Assembly (NCBI RefSeq): GCF_019925205.1
Contig: NC_083562.1
Location: 5,270,001-5,334,000 of the forward strand
Source of the DNA: Metopolophium dirhodum
Taxonomy: Eukaryota; Arthropoda; Insecta; Hemiptera; Aphididae
Reading direction: 5' to 3'
Length of the DNA stretch: 64,000 nucleotides
Each line of letters opens with the position of its first letter. Positions within the stretch are counted from its first letter, which is position 1. The notes under the pieces are model-generated. The model had not been told where the DNA came from. It saw only the letters and a program-made list of their open reading frames with translations, and made no database searches. Positions 1 through 12,087 of the stretch are shown in pieces. A program made the position numbers and the translations under genes.

Positions 1-980
1 ATACTACTATGATAGTTTGGGGGTTGGTCATTTATGAGATGTTTTAATAATAATTTAAAAACATTTTAATTAGGTCATAATATGTTTTAAATCAAAACCT
101 GAATCTTCTAGATATTATAATCATTAGGTTATAAAACACAATTTTTTCTCTACATCTGATCATGTACATATTATATAATTTGTTTATTTTAATATGCTGT
201 TACCTAATTATTAATACCTATCTAATACAGCTGAGTTTGCAAATAGCTCTTTATATTATAACAATAAATACTAACCATTGCAATAAAGTTTAGTCTGTAG
301 ACTGTATTCATCTAAGCATACCGTAAGTGCAATTGATCTAAGTGCTCGGAAATTGGCAATATGATTGTGCATTTATTTCCATCCCAAAAACATAATTTAG
401 CACTAAAACATAAAGATTAAAAACAGTGAAAGTTATAAGAGATAATTTCTTGAATTAATTGAATACTGGATTGGAAACAAAACCAGACACTCCGGACAAG
501 AGCAATTGCCGGAGCCTTTTCCACTTTTACAGTAGTTATTATAGTTATGCCATAGAGCAATCAGCTGTACCACGATGTATAGAATATCTTCTATATTCTG
601 TAATCTGTGGTAATTTTTATAAATCCGTGTGTAATACCAGTATACCACAAACAACAACTCTAGCACGAAATCTTAAATCGTTCTGGACAGTGGACACCAA
701 GTCTTATCACCCGGTCAGACCACAGACCTATTAACATGGAATATTCCGCGGTGCCGTTATCATGCATCCCTGCTGTGGTGTTATCACTTTATCACTTATC
801 TCCCGTAAATCGCAATATTGTTTGTGATCGGCTCGTGAATGTTGAACTGTTGATTGTTGAATACTAAATAGGCTCTTTAAATAATTATAATCCCGTTTTT
901 GAAATACATTTTTTACGTACTAGTATTCTAGTTTTAAATATTTTGCCCGTATCGGAAGTCTGACAGCAATATACGGAGTG
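1..980. other. AT-rich intergenic stretch, no gene seen
   Basis: Two short overlapping open frames on opposite strands (about 433-734) show no recognisable protein and look like chance frames. There is no clear repeat, RNA gene or target duplication. The last part may contain the promoter of the exon starting at 1017. Confidence 0.4.
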
Positions 981-1016
981 CCAACAATTAGCGAGTAGGC
1001 GTGTGATTTTACGGCC

Positions 1017-1044
1017 ATGTTTTGCAGAGTTCTTTCCAAATCGG
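1017..1044 (+). CDS. COQ9: Candidate first coding exon of COQ9 (mitochondrial leader)
   Basis: An ATG in fair context starts MFCRVLSKS, followed by a strong donor (G|GTAAGT) in phase 1. That is the phase required by the acceptor at 9212 (a T-rich tract then TAG). The joined leader is rich in Arg, Lys and Ser, has no acidic residue and continues into NFAKVNNFRAAFRPN, as expected of a mitochondrial targeting peptide. The phase match alone has a one-in-three chance. The exon could instead be the 5' exon of the glomulin-like gene, or serve both. Confidence 0.5.
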
Positions 1045-4000
1045 GTAAGTACCTATAATATCCCTAGTACCTATTAGTGTAATGTTTGTCTGACGGTTCA
1101 AAAAGTAATGCGAGTTGGTTGTTTCAAACATTCTTACTCAATGCACAAAAGCAGCCCAGGTGATTTGGATACATAATATTTTGATTTCATCATTCCATTT
1201 TTTTATTTTCGCGTTTGTTATCATGTCCAGATAGGAATCAACTGGCCGTACATTTCTGGATGACATTAATTCATGACGTTTTAATCTATTGAATAATAGG
1301 GTAAGAATTTTAAGTTGATTCTGTAGGTACTCTGGCAATATTTTCACCCGTTTAACCGTTTTAATAAACATTTAGTTTTTTAACACTGTTCAATGGTGTA
1401 GGAAAAGTATTCATCTCATTCAAACGTAACGCTATACTTAAAATTTAAATGTGTGTATAATATATTTTTGATTATTTATTTAAATCTGAATTTGATAGTT
1501 TTATTTCAAATGACACATTATATTTTATATTTTGAATGTTATTTAAAACAGTGAACATAACTAAACATAACATAGTTTGGTTTGACTAAGAATAGTACCT
1601 ATGTCAGTTCCATCGTTTTGTGTAGGTAAATCTAGATTATCAAGTGTTAATTATAAAGTAGGTCGGTACAATTTTTATATTCTTATGTTTTATATTTATT
1701 TATTATACAGGTATACTATAGATTAGAAATCCATATCCCTACAACGTTTATACCTACCACTAGCCTTCTTAAAAGACCATCAATATTTATAGTTGATCAG
1801 GAACATAACATTTTATATTTGGTATACTCTATTCAGTATAAGTTTGAACCACTCGCTCGACCAAAACACGTTTTTCCGTACATTCCCATCACAATCCAGA
1901 CATCGGTATTAGTGTTAGTACAGGCGTCCAACAGCCGGCGATTACTGTCAGCCAATCACAGAACGCATAGACATCGCATGGGGTGTCAGGCACTGTTCGG
2001 TGGCTCAGTCTGCATGCGCGACGCGGTTCAAACTTATCCTGAATAGAGTATAGAATTAGGTATGTACCTTTTCAAGAATTTATTTATAATATGAAAATCG
2101 AAATTTACCTAAATTACCTAATATTTTAAGTACATATTTATTGATCAAGGAAAGAAGAAAACGTTTTAAATTCTTACTAAAAATTCCAAATATTTTCAGA
2201 AATAATTCTCATATCAATTGGCAATCATACTTATATAGCTATATAATATATCGACTAATAAAATGCAAAAAGGGGCTAAGCTACGATAAAGGACTAAGTA
2301 ACATCGTGTATACTACAGTATAAACTTGTGATCGCACAAGTGTTCTGACCATTTAATAATGAGGTATTTCGTTTTTATTTTTTGGGACAATTAACATTTA
2401 TTAACAGAAATTTCCAAGGGTGGTAAGGTCCTTTTTCATGGTGAGGGGGTACTATCGATTCTTGTAAAAGTTATACAGGCTAACCGGCAAACACATGGTG
2501 CTCGACCCTTATTATTAGTTAGCTATTAAATTTTTTTTAATTTTGATACAGGTGACACACAATTTGTTGTTCTTTTTCCTCCAGTAGTTTGTAGATATTT
2601 TCTAAACGAGCAAAAAATAAAGTATGCTTTAAAACATTTGTTAGGTATTTCTAATTTTAAATAGGCATTGTTCTCCATAAAGAGATACAATTTTGCCTTT
2701 AACCTCTAATTTTACCTGTCAATATGACCTTATGTATTTACATAACAAATAAAAAAACTTGTAACTAATAATGATCTCTGCTACTAAAGTTATATAAAAT
2801 CAATAAAAAAATATATATACCTATGTAACTGTATTTATTTATCTTCATCAGCAAACCTATCTTTAAGTCAATTTTAAATATGTACATTTTTCACATTTGA
2901 GAATAAGTACCCGACTTAAATTGTATTATTGTGTTAATATTGCATTAAAAATACAAAATGTTTGAACATATTATTTAGTATTTGAAACTACTTAGCCTTG
3001 TCTAGTATATAAGATAATTTGTAAGGTAACTTTCATTTTGTGTTCTATAACCAACTCATATATTTTAAATTTAAGTTAGGTATAATTCTAATAATGGAAA
3101 TAAAAATTGTTTTTACTTTTATTTTTCATGAAATGTTCATAAACTAATTCTGATATATTAACTACCCAGTTAAAAAAAAAACTGATCTGAAAAAATTGTA
3201 TGTAGTCAGGAAAATCAAAAACATTAAATTGTTGTGGTTAATACTTCAACAAAGTTTCATGAACAAAACTTTTAATATAAAAACTATTGAGGTAATATCC
3301 CTGGGTAATATTGATTATTGTTATAATTTCTTTCTTTTAGATGTGTCGTGATGTGTTAAGTTTTTTACTTATATTTACAAAATGGATGTCAATAAAGAAT
3401 TTGATGACTTTCTGTCAAGCATGGAGAATTTCAACATAAATGTCGCATCAGAATTTTTATCAAATATTAGCTATGATACAAATCATGCTGAGGACGTAAT
3501 AGAATTACTTGGAAAGGGATTAACAAATGAATATTTTAAAAGTAGACCTGATTACTTCAACTTTTGTGAAGAACAGTTACTTAAATTGGCAAATAATGAA
3601 GAATATCAAGAGCTAATTTTTGATTTTTTGGATATTATTGAAATGGATGATTGTAAACTATCATCATCTGTTCTAATTGTAGTAACTGTCTTGGAGAATA
3701 CTGAAAATCCAAATCGAGCATCCCTAGAATATTTGTTGATTGGTACTTTTAATCGTTTATTTGAAATGGATGTCACAAATTTAAAGGAAATTTTGCCAAC
3801 CATAGTACAACTTTTAATAAAATTAAAAAAACATTTTCTACTCCAACAATCAATTTTATTTTATTTTGCTAGGGTCGCTTTCTTAGTGTTGAATGCTAAT
3901 ATTGAACCAATTGAGTATCTAAACTTATTGTCTAACATAATTTATGATCCTTTTTATTTACTTGAATATGAATTTGATGAAATTGAAGAAAAAGAAGAAA

Positions 4001-7000
4001 TATTATATATTGCTTCATTCTTTTATCTATACTTTAAAACTGGAATGCAATGGGGACCTAAGATTTACAATCAGTTTTATGTCTTAGATAAATGTTGTAA
4101 TTTAGCTATGATTGTGTATGAAGACACCAATTTTGGAAAAGCTTTTGCAAAATTAATTTTAACAAAATTTAAAAATAATGAAATTCCGTTACATTCGTTG
4201 AATACACACCATGAATATTTTTTATCAGAAGCTACACACAGTTCCATGTATAATGAAAATCTGAATGTTAGGAAGGAATCAATGGAATCATTGATGGTAT
4301 TCATCGATAAATTATGCACTGATGCTCAGTATGTAGTTTTTAAACATGTGTTTACAAAACCATTTGATTCTTGTATCAAAGAACAATTTATTGTTAAAAT
4401 GAAAAACCTGATTTTTTTAAAATTAAATTCAGATCATGATCTTGGATGTTTTCAGGGAAGAAGACTCTTAAATATTATTAAATTATGTTGTAATATTTCC
4501 TTTAAACGTGGATTCTATCTTCAAAACAATAAAGAACATATTTTGGGTGCTATATCACTTATTTATTTATTAACAGTCCACGATATTGACAAGTTAAACA
4601 TGGGCGAAGAATTATCAAACGTTACTAAAAAATTTGTGGACGTCGTTCAAAATGTCATTGATAAATCACACGAAGAACACAAAATCGAACTAAAAAATTT
4701 AGATAGTAATGTTTGTAAAGTAAAAGGTGCAGAAGTGATAATAGAAGATAATTTAAATTCAAATCCAAATCTAAAATTGTCAAACGAAGAAAAGCGAGAT
4801 TTATTATCACAAATGAACACTAACATATCATTAGTCCAGGCAAATCTGGATTTGTTGAAAAGTTTTGTCGTATGATAAAGATCTTCCGTGTAATACATTT
4901 AAATTTAGTATTTAGGGTTAAGCGTGTATGTAAATTTAAGTTGTATTTATGAAAATAAATAAAAATGTTACAGGTTTTAACTTTTAAGTACTTTTTGTAA
5001 TTATTATGTATTGGTTATTTCACTGTAGGGCTCAGAAGTTGTTACATTTGTATTTTTTTGGGGGGCTATTAGATTAATTTCTAAATAAGTTTGAAATTAT
5101 TTTCATGACACTATTAAAAATCTATAGTGCATTTTTTTGCATATTTAATGATTTTGTGGTTTTAAGAGCATATTTCTTAAATTAACCATTTTCTAGAGTA
5201 TATTTGATGATTAATGATAAGTTTATAAACCAATTTGAAAATTTACCATTAAAAATAATAAATACATCATAATGTATATGTATTTAATTATTTTGAAAGT
5301 TTTCACTAGATATTATTGATTATTGTATAATTTGCCATTTTTATTAATAAATAATTAGTAAAAATTATACAATATATAAATATTTTTTAACAAAATATTG
5401 TATTTATGAAAATTGCGAATAAAAAAGTGCATAGTTGTACTTTTTTTATCTTCGGTTTTCGATAGTTCTTGGATGAGTGACCACCTGGGTTTTTTGCAAC
5501 GAATCCGTGTCCCATTTAAACACATGTACCTCAAACAACCGTACCCCCCCCTCCATAAACGCGCAATGACCTATGTTTCCAAGGGTCATTTAAGATGAAA
5601 AAACAGCAGAAAAGTATATGAATATAAATGAGGAGTTTTTTGTTATGTTCTTGCCAACTTTTTTGTATTATATTTTGTCATACCCATGATGAAACATAAT
5701 TACATAATGTTTTCATATAACGTTTTGTTATTTTTTATGTGTGTCTTCCAAAAGCAAATTAACAGATTCAAAATATAAGTAGGACGTAGGGCATAAATAG
5801 TTTTTATATTTAACCTAACCTAACCCACAGACAATGTTTTCTTTATTTCCTTTTCTTAGGGCTGACGGTATTTTCGGTATACCGTAAAAAACCGAACTGT
5901 TTCGGTATACCTAAATACCGATATGGTACGGTATACCGAAATAATAAATAAAATCTAACTAGTATCGATATTTTTTACTTTTATTGTTTCACATTATATA
6001 CTTTATTATATACTATAATATATAATATTACCATTGATACTAGAAAACAGTACTAAAACCGTTCATTCGGTTTTTTACGGTATACCGTTTACCAAAATAA
6101 TTTTAAAATACCAGTATACCGAAAATATTGTCAGCCCTTAAGAGGATGTCAGCGCACTATTGGTTTTCTCTCTCTGGCCCACGCGCAACATAGACAAAAC
6201 GCATTTGCGCAGAATCGTTTTTTCTATGTTTTTAAGTAATCTTAGAGTAAAATCACCCATTACAAAAAAGATAGAGAATAATATTTTTGAGAGAATGTCA
6301 TATCGATTTCTCTAAATATTGTTTCAAAACAATTTAAACATGATTTAAATTTACAACATTTTTTTGTTTATTTTGAAACTCAAATACAAATTCAAATAAC
6401 AATACAATCTAAAATCGATATGACATTCCCTCAAAAATATTATTTTTTATCTTTTTTGTAATGGGTGATTTTACTTTAAGATTACTTGAAAACATAGAAA
6501 AAACGATTCTGCGCAAATGCGTTTTGTCTATGTTGCGCGTGGGTCAAACAGAGAAAACAAATAGTGCGCTGACATCCTCTTAAGGCCTTTTAAACCCTAA
6601 ATCTAGGGTTTCCACTAGATTCGTGTTCGTGTACGTGCATAAAAATACTTTTCTGTGATTTGTTGGTGTGAATGGTAAGCTTTTGGTATACCAGAGTGTT
6701 ATACGTTCCTACCACAGGCTTGATCATGATACCATGAAGTTGGATCCAATTCAACTTTTCACGTGTACACGGCTCTATATTGATAACAATATTGATAACA
6801 TAAGAATATATGAAAACTAATATGTTACCAATCTTAACCGATCTAACCCATATTAACCGATGGGAAACGTTTTTGAGACCGTTCATAGCGAACGTATCCG
6901 GTCAATATATGCACGCAAACGTACACGTATGTAGTGGAAACCCACCTTAACCGTATCATATCGGTATTTAAGTATACCTAATCATTTCGGTTTTTCGGTA

Positions 7001-10000
7001 TACCGTTTCGTACCGGTATTGAAATCAATACCGTAATATCGAAAATTATTTTCAATACCGTCAGCCCTACCTTTTCTATACTTGCAAATTCTTTAGATTC
7101 TTAAGTTTTTTTTTTCTATCAGTCGTTACCTTTTTGAACAGTAAAAATGATTTGATTTTCACTTAGAGGGTGGTTTCTCTTCGAAAAATAAATCTACCTA
7201 ATTGGTACTTTGGTAGGTAAAAAGTAAAAATAATCGGGAAGAACCAAAGAAAACTACAGTTATTGCTCCACTCAGAATCTAATATTAAGGGAAGACATGA
7301 AATATAACATGATATCTGGTTCTCACGAAACGAGTTCTACGTGAATTTTAAGTAATAAGAGTCAAGGGGTACTGGTTGTTCAGATTGAATTTTTCTAACG
7401 ATGTGTAATGTAAAAATGAATAACTGTATAGAGACTTCTAACTTATTTTTATAAGTTTTTATAATAGCAGTTGAAAAATATTAAAGACACATAAGCATGA
7501 TTTATTTTTATAAGCATTTAAAGTTGAAATCCTTACAAAATTCATCGTTGTCTGGAAGATTTGCTAATTATTTTATGTAATTAAAAATTTATAAAATATA
7601 TCAATTTGTATAACGTAGTCTATCGTCTATCAGCGACGTATTTAGGAATTTGTCATGGGGAGGATCCAGATAATTTTCAGAAAACAGAGCCACAGGGGAA
7701 AAGCCAAGCCCCCCATACCGCCCAATTACTCTTTATTAAATAAATATACCATATTTATAAAACGATATAACATTTTTGAGTTTTTAATTATTAAATAATA
7801 ATATGTACAAAACAAATTTAAAAAAAGCGGGTAAGTGGATGTACAGTAGGTTACAAGTGGGTCAATGTTTAATGGATTGTATTAAACTTGAATTCAATGA
7901 TATAATATCATTGTATAAGAAAAACGATTCCGACCAGAGACGGTTCGTCAGTCTGGATATTTTATATTGTTATTATTTATTATAAATAAATAATAACGAC
8001 GTTTAAAGTGGAGCTGGTGCCGTGACCTACTAGTCGACTAGTCCACCATCCTGTTATGAAGTGCTATTAATGAATAGCTTCTTCTTCAAGCCAACCATGA
8101 CCAATGCCCTATAATTGTTTTACCCCTCTATTGTGCTTATTGCAATTATATTTTTATACAGATTGTACAATTAAAAAAACAAATATGACAAAAAATAAAT
8201 AAATAAATAATTTATTATAGCCTGTAAGTTGAATTAATATTGAAATATATATTTTTTTTTATTCGTTTCTATGGTGATAAACAAAGCGTTAGAAATCTCA
8301 TTTTTTAGCGGTTTTTCGTAATTTTTCGATGGTTTTTCCCGTGGCATTAAATAACTATTGAGAAAATCAAAAAAATGACCTCCCTTATTACCACGATATT
8401 AATTGAAAATGTTGATAACTGAAGCTTCGAATTTTTTTTATAAAATCCTTCGTATCTTATGATAAAATTTGTTTTTCTTAATCATGTAAAAACACAACAT
8501 TTAACATGTACGAGACACAAGTCAATAGGGGGGAAAGGTCCGGACCCCTTGGACCCCCCGTAAATACGCCACTTTCGTCTACGACAATGGTCTGTGATAG
8601 TATCACGACTTGTTGTTGATGTTATAATTTTATAAGTACCTACCTAATGAATCTAATGTGATTAATTTGGAAATTATTTTATAAGTACATTTTTTCAAAT
8701 ATTTATGTTCGTATGAAATAATAATTCAAAATATATGTATGCAAAAGTCAATAATACATTACTCAGTAATGATTACTGGGTACTTATAAAGCTATATTAT
8801 ATTAATTTATTAGGATAATTTGCAAATAATATTAATTCAACCGACCTACCATATTAATAATGATAACGTAGATATAATATAGAAATAATTATATAATATA
8901 TAATAGGTATATTATATTATATTATGTTATGTCTCCAACTACATTAACCCACCCTTAATTTGTTATTGTATTATGTTTTGTTTGTAATTTATTAGTATTT
9001 TGTCAACTACAACTTTTGTATCAATAACCTATTTATATGTAAATTTACTTTTTTATGTGTAAAAAGCCGATTGGCGTTAATATCATTAAATAAAAAAAAA
9101 ATAATTCGTACTCGTACATACCATATCCTCCCAACTGTTACTGCAATCGGTGAGAAAGATATCAGCGTTGTTTTTACGTTTTGTTTTTGTGGTTTTTCAC
9201 TTTTTTTTATAGGCAATTTCGCTAAGGTGAATAATTTTCGCGCGGCGTTTCGACCGAACGTCTGCGGAGGGTCGACTTCAAGACCGTGCAGTGGTAGCGG
9301 TAACCCCAACGGCAACCTCAACAGCAGCGGACAATTTGCGACTGATGGAAACGATGTTGACGGTGATGGTTACGAAAAGGATGTCAAAGCGAAGATACTG
9401 CAATCCTCTCTGCAGCACGTTCCCCAACACGGATGGTCCAGGGATACTGTGGTCGCAGGTATTCAGACTTTTCCATAACTCTCTCTCTCCCTCTAGCATC
9501 CATCAGGCTATATGTAGACCATACACTTCACCACTTGCCAAAGCTGTTAAATATTTGTATACCTACCTACATTATATAATGTTATAACTAGGGCCCGGAT
9601 TTAAATGCACTTAAAACCACACAAATATGCTCTAAAAAATGCATTTTACCACAAAAATGACCTTAAAAATGCCATATATTTTTTTTTCATACAAATTGTA
9701 ATTTATAAATGAGATATAATTATTATTTATTAATTTATTATTTTATTATTTTATTTTACTAAATATTGACTGCTATGATGTAACACGAACTGACTGATTA
9801 TTTGTTATTTGACCGAATAAGGGTGACGCTCCACAGTAATCATAATAAATTAAGATAAAATAAAAACTGAATCGAAAAAAAAATTGACAATGTGTATGGA
9901 AAAACCCGTTAAACCTTATTAAATATCAAGAAAATAATTCATCCTTAGATAATATTTTGAATAGGCTAAATTTCATATCTACATTGAACAAATGTGCATT

Positions 10001-12087
10001 AAAAACCAACAAAATGACTTAATAATGCTTAAAATGTTCCAAAAATGAAAAAACGTCAAAAAATGCAAAATAAAATCTGTGGCATTCAAACCCTTTGTTA
10101 TATGAAACGAATCATGTACTTAGAAAGCATTGAAATCCGGGCCCTAATATTATAACCTGTATAGTTATTAATAATTACACACTCGCCGTTCAACGCCAAC
10201 TCAAACTAACTGCGGCCATTTTGTTTGTCCAATCGTTTATGTATACATAGGCGCCGAAGATCTCGGTTACCCGGACACGGTGCACGGCCTCTTCCGAGAC
10301 CCCGGGGCCGAGTTGGCCCTGTACTTTTACTCGGCCAGCAATGATTCACTGTCCCGACTCCTCCGGGACGGCACGCTGACGTTGCCCAGAGAAAGGTAGG
10401 TGTACCTACTGCTGCCGTGCCGGTTCCGGCCACGAGTCGTCGCGTGCGTTACAGACGTATTTCATTCCCCTATACGTTTTAATTTGCAGCAAAGCGGAGC
10501 TCACCGCGTTCCTGACGAACGCCATCAGGACCAGGTTGCTGATGCTCCAGCCGTACTTGAACCAGTGGCCGCAGGCGATCGCCTTGCTCTCCAAACCGTC
10601 CAACGCGCCGCACGCTCTGTCCAACCTGATGACGCTGGTCAACGACGTCTGTTACTACGCGGGCGACCGGTCCATAGACGTGCGTATAAAATATTATTAA
10701 GAGGACGTTATACCCGCACATGTGTTGTATCCGTCTTACAAGCGCGTAACATAGCAAATTTTACGCCCAGCAGAACACATGTATAGCCCCGTTGGTATAA
10801 AAATCAAAGCAAATTGACCTATTATAAAATCCGAAGGTAAGATTATTTTATTATCTAGGCAACCTCCTGGGCTTTTTATTATATTTTAATTTTAAAGCGA
10901 GTTATGAGTATTTTAAGATGTATAAAAAATTTACAATTTTAAAATACTCGTGACTCGCGTTAAGACTAAAATATAATAAAAAGCCCACGAGGTTGCCTAG
11001 ATAATAAACTTACCTTTACATTTTATAATAGGTCAATTCGCTTTAATTTTTATACTAACGGAGCTTTTTATACTACACGTGTTCTGCTGAGCGTAAAATT
11101 TGCTATTTGTAAGACGGAGACAACACATGCGGGTATAACGTCCTCTGAAGTTCAAAATAAATATCTGTAAACGTATACACAGCTAACGTTCGTGTGCCCC
11201 GCCCAATCAATTTTTATAAATAACTTATATTGAATACGATTTTAGAAAGTTTTTTTTACAACGTTAGGAAATGACCACTCGATCAATGAAATTTCTAGTA
11301 TTTTTATGTTACTTATAGATTATCGAAAAGAAAAATTTTTGTTTTCATATCTCATGATTAAAAAAAAAAACGGGCATTCGTGTATAGCTGGTGATCTACC
11401 AATTCAATATACCTAAGGGATATACCACTAAATTCGAGTGCATACCTACTTTCGATTTATTATGAATTGTTAAAATTTATTTGTTATTAGTTATTATTTA
11501 TAAAGAATAATATTGTAATATAAATTATATTAAAGATGCATTACAAAAATTTAGTTGTTAAAATTTTTACATATCTATAAAAATAATTAAGCTAGTACAT
11601 AATATTAAATTTGTTTTCGTTAATAATTAAACATTTATTGTGGAATTTTAACTCTGATTAGAACTGGAAACATCATTGATAAATAATTAGCTGCACAGCC
11701 CATTGTATTGCCGATGCAACATCTGACCGTGTAACAATGATTAATTTGTTTGTGTTTGTTTCAATTATATTATAGACTCGATGGTACACACGGCGCATAG
11801 GCTTGGCCACTATTTACAAATCCAGTGAACTGCATTTATTACAAGACGGATCGCAAGGATACGACGACACGTGGAAGTTTGTGAGAAGAGCAGTTGAGGA
11901 ATGCGTTAAGCTGGATACAATGCTTGAGAGTAACGCTCAGCTCGCCAAAGATGTCGTCACAGCATCAGTGTCTACGGTAAATCGATTGGAATCAACATTA
12001 ATGTTGTGGTCATGATCAGTACCACTTAAATACCTATGTTTTTTTTTCCAGGCCAAAAACATTCTGGGACTTACGTGGAACAGATAA
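1017..12087 (+). CDS. COQ9: COQ9, ubiquinone biosynthesis protein, six exons
   Basis: COQ9 is a mitochondrial lipid-binding protein of the TetR-like fold that works with COQ7 in the hydroxylation step of coenzyme Q synthesis. Exons: 1017-1044 (proposed), 9213-9458, 10251-10395, 10490-10679, 11776-11976 and 12052-12087 (TAA). All introns are GT-AG and all phases agree, giving 846 nt or 281 residues, close to animal COQ9 length. Family marks are visible. The N-terminal helix has ILQSSLQHVPQHGW (human has a similar ILTAALEFVPAHGW). The middle has RTRLLMLQPYLNQWPQA. Then come the YYAGD motif, the WYTRRIGLATIY block spanning the exon 4/5 junction, and ELHLLQDGSQGYDDTW near the C-terminus. A Gly/Asn-rich low-complexity linker follows the leader. 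A polyadenylation signal lies at 12210. The 8-kb intron 1 encloses the glomulin-like gene on the same strand. Introns 2 and 4 each hold a MITE. Confidence 0.9.
1823..2052. mobile_element. MITE with about 28-bp terminal inverted repeats
   Basis: The left end (TATACTCTATTCAG then TATAAGTTTGAACC) is repeated inverted at the right end (GGTTCAAACTTATC then CTGAATAGAGTATA). The ends fit a TA target duplication, which suggests a Tc1/mariner-type miniature element. There is no open frame for a transposase, although a chance frame spans it. It lies in the proposed COQ9 intron 1. Confidence 0.65.
3382..4875 (+). CDS. GLMN: Glomulin-like protein (FAP68 / aberrant root formation 4 family)
   Basis: This is a single coding exon for 497 residues; vertebrate glomulin is about 594. 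Glomulin is an all-helical HEAT-like protein that binds the RBX1 RING of cullin-RING ligases and blocks E2 recruitment. The match is by remembered family pattern. The stretch with VRKESMESLMVFIDKL (about residues 300-315) corresponds to the 'SFQMFSLFIDKF' region. The QGRRLLNIIKLC stretch corresponds to the 'GPQLISLLDLV' region. The C-terminal helices (ILGAISLIYLLTVHDID... then a conserved acidic/Lys-rich linker and a final leucine-rich helix) correspond to the RBX1-binding end. The N-terminal half is poorly conserved. The ATG is preceded by AAA and lies 41 nt after a good acceptor (TTTCTTTTAG, 3340), so a non-coding 5' exon is expected upstream. The gene lies wholly inside the proposed COQ9 intron 1. 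Confidence 0.78.
   Translation: MDVNKEFDDFLSSMENFNINVASEFLSNISYDTNHAEDVIELLGKGLTNEYFKSRPDYFNFCEEQLLKLANNEEYQELIFDFLDIIEMDDCKLSSSVLIVVTVLENTENPNRASLEYLLIGTFNRLFEMDVTNLKEILPTIVQLLIKLKKHFLLQQSILFYFARVAFLVLNANIEPIEYLNLLSNIIYDPFYLLEYEFDEIEEKEEILYIASFFYLYFKTGMQWGPKIYNQFYVLDKCCNLAMIVYEDTNFGKAFAKLILTKFKNNEIPLHSLNTHHEYFLSEATHSSMYNENLNVRKESMESLMVFIDKLCTDAQYVVFKHVFTKPFDSCIKEQFIVKMKNLIFLKLNSDHDLGCFQGRRLLNIIKLCCNISFKRGFYLQNNKEHILGAISLIYLLTVHDIDKLNMGEELSNVTKKFVDVVQNVIDKSHEEHKIELKNLDSNVCKVKGAEVIIEDNLNSNPNLKLSNEEKRDLLSQMNTNISLVQANLDLLKSFVV
4954..4963 (+). terminator. Polyadenylation signals of the glomulin-like gene
   Basis: Two overlapping AATAAA hexamers lie about 80 nt after the stop codon at 4875. Confidence 0.6.
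4980..5848. other. AT-rich stretch between the glomulin-like gene and the nested transposons
   Basis: No coding region is supported. The stretch holds the 5S-like fragment near 5463 and a short TAACCTAACCTAACC run near 5812. Both are described separately or among the rejected items. Confidence 0.4.
5463..5489 (+). pseudogene. Short 5S rRNA-like fragment (3' promoter-box region)
   Basis: The stretch TTCTTGGATGAGTGACCACC plus TGGG resembles the 3' internal part of metazoan 5S rRNA (TACTTGGATGGGTGACCGCC plus TGGG), with only a few differences. It is followed by a T run where 5S would read AACACC. The 5' two thirds of a 5S gene are not recognisable, so this is a relic or part of a 5S-derived SINE, not a working gene. 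Confidence 0.4.
6142..6579. mobile_element. TTAA-type (piggyBac-like) palindromic MITE
   Basis: TTAA duplications at 6138-6141 and 6580-6583 flank inverted repeats beginning GAGGATGTCAGCGCACTA. The inverted arms extend roughly 180-200 bp each side, so the element is almost a perfect hairpin. It has no coding capacity and is nested in the hAT element. Confidence 0.8.
6594..6946. mobile_element. Second TTAA-type MITE in the nest
   Basis: TTAA occurs at 6590-6593 and 6947-6950. The ends carry GGGTTTCCACTA and its inverse TAGTGGAAACCC, then a GTGTACGT/ACGTACAC pair further in. No transposase is seen. A chance frame of 98 codons on the - strand crosses it. Confidence 0.65.
7631..8574. mobile_element. 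Non-autonomous hAT-type element, about 0.94 kb
   Basis: The left end CAGCGACGTATTTA matches the inverse of the right end (AAGTGGCGTATTTA read inward). Near-perfect 8-bp duplications TCGTCTAT / TCGTCTAC lie at 7623-7630 and 8575-8582. C-rich and G-rich subterminal blocks lie just inside. No transposase frame is recognised. Confidence 0.65.
8583..9212. other. AT-rich end of COQ9 intron 1
   Basis: There are no features beyond short AT repeats and the polypyrimidine tract plus TAG acceptor at 9201-9212 that opens COQ9 exon 2. Confidence 0.5.
9589..10148. mobile_element. hAT-type MITE in COQ9 intron 2
   Basis: The ends are TAGGGCCCGGATTT and the inverted AAATCCGGGCCCTA. The flanks GTTATAAC (left) and ATTATAAC (right, offset by two bases) suggest an imperfect 8-bp duplication. 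The interior is AT-rich with repeated AAAATG units and no coding capacity. Confidence 0.65.
10701..11145. mobile_element. Long-hairpin TTAA-type MITE in COQ9 intron 4
   Basis: Left GAGGACGTTATACCCGCACA is inverted at the right end (GCGGGTATAACGTCCTC). The arms pair over nearly the whole 445 bp, for example CTAGGCAACCTC...GAGGTTGCCTAG around the centre. TTAA precedes the left end; the right end is TGAA, a decayed duplication. A related end fragment lies near 46350-46427. Confidence 0.75.

Larger units (their letters stand above)
5857..7069. mobile_element. hAT-type element with 8-bp target duplication, hosting two other MITEs
   Basis: The ends are TAGGGCTGACGGTATT at 5857 and its inverted form AATACCGTCAGCCCTA ending at 7069. 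They are flanked by perfect 8-bp duplications CCTTTTCT (5849-5856 and 7070-7077). The interior is made of degenerate GGTATACCG-type palindromes and no transposase. A third, internal TIR-like end (GTCAGCCC at 6130-6137) suggests that two related MITE copies may be joined here. Two TTAA-type MITEs are inserted inside. Confidence 0.75.

Noticed and set aside
5812..5827. TAACCTAACCTAACC run as an interstitial telomere array
   Set aside because: Only about three units, and such short runs arise easily in this AT-rich background.
9071..9212. In-frame upstream extension of COQ9 exon 2 as the real N-terminus
   Set aside because: The extension passes through a perfect polypyrimidine-AG acceptor and encodes a hydrophobic, low-complexity stretch unlike a COQ9 leader.
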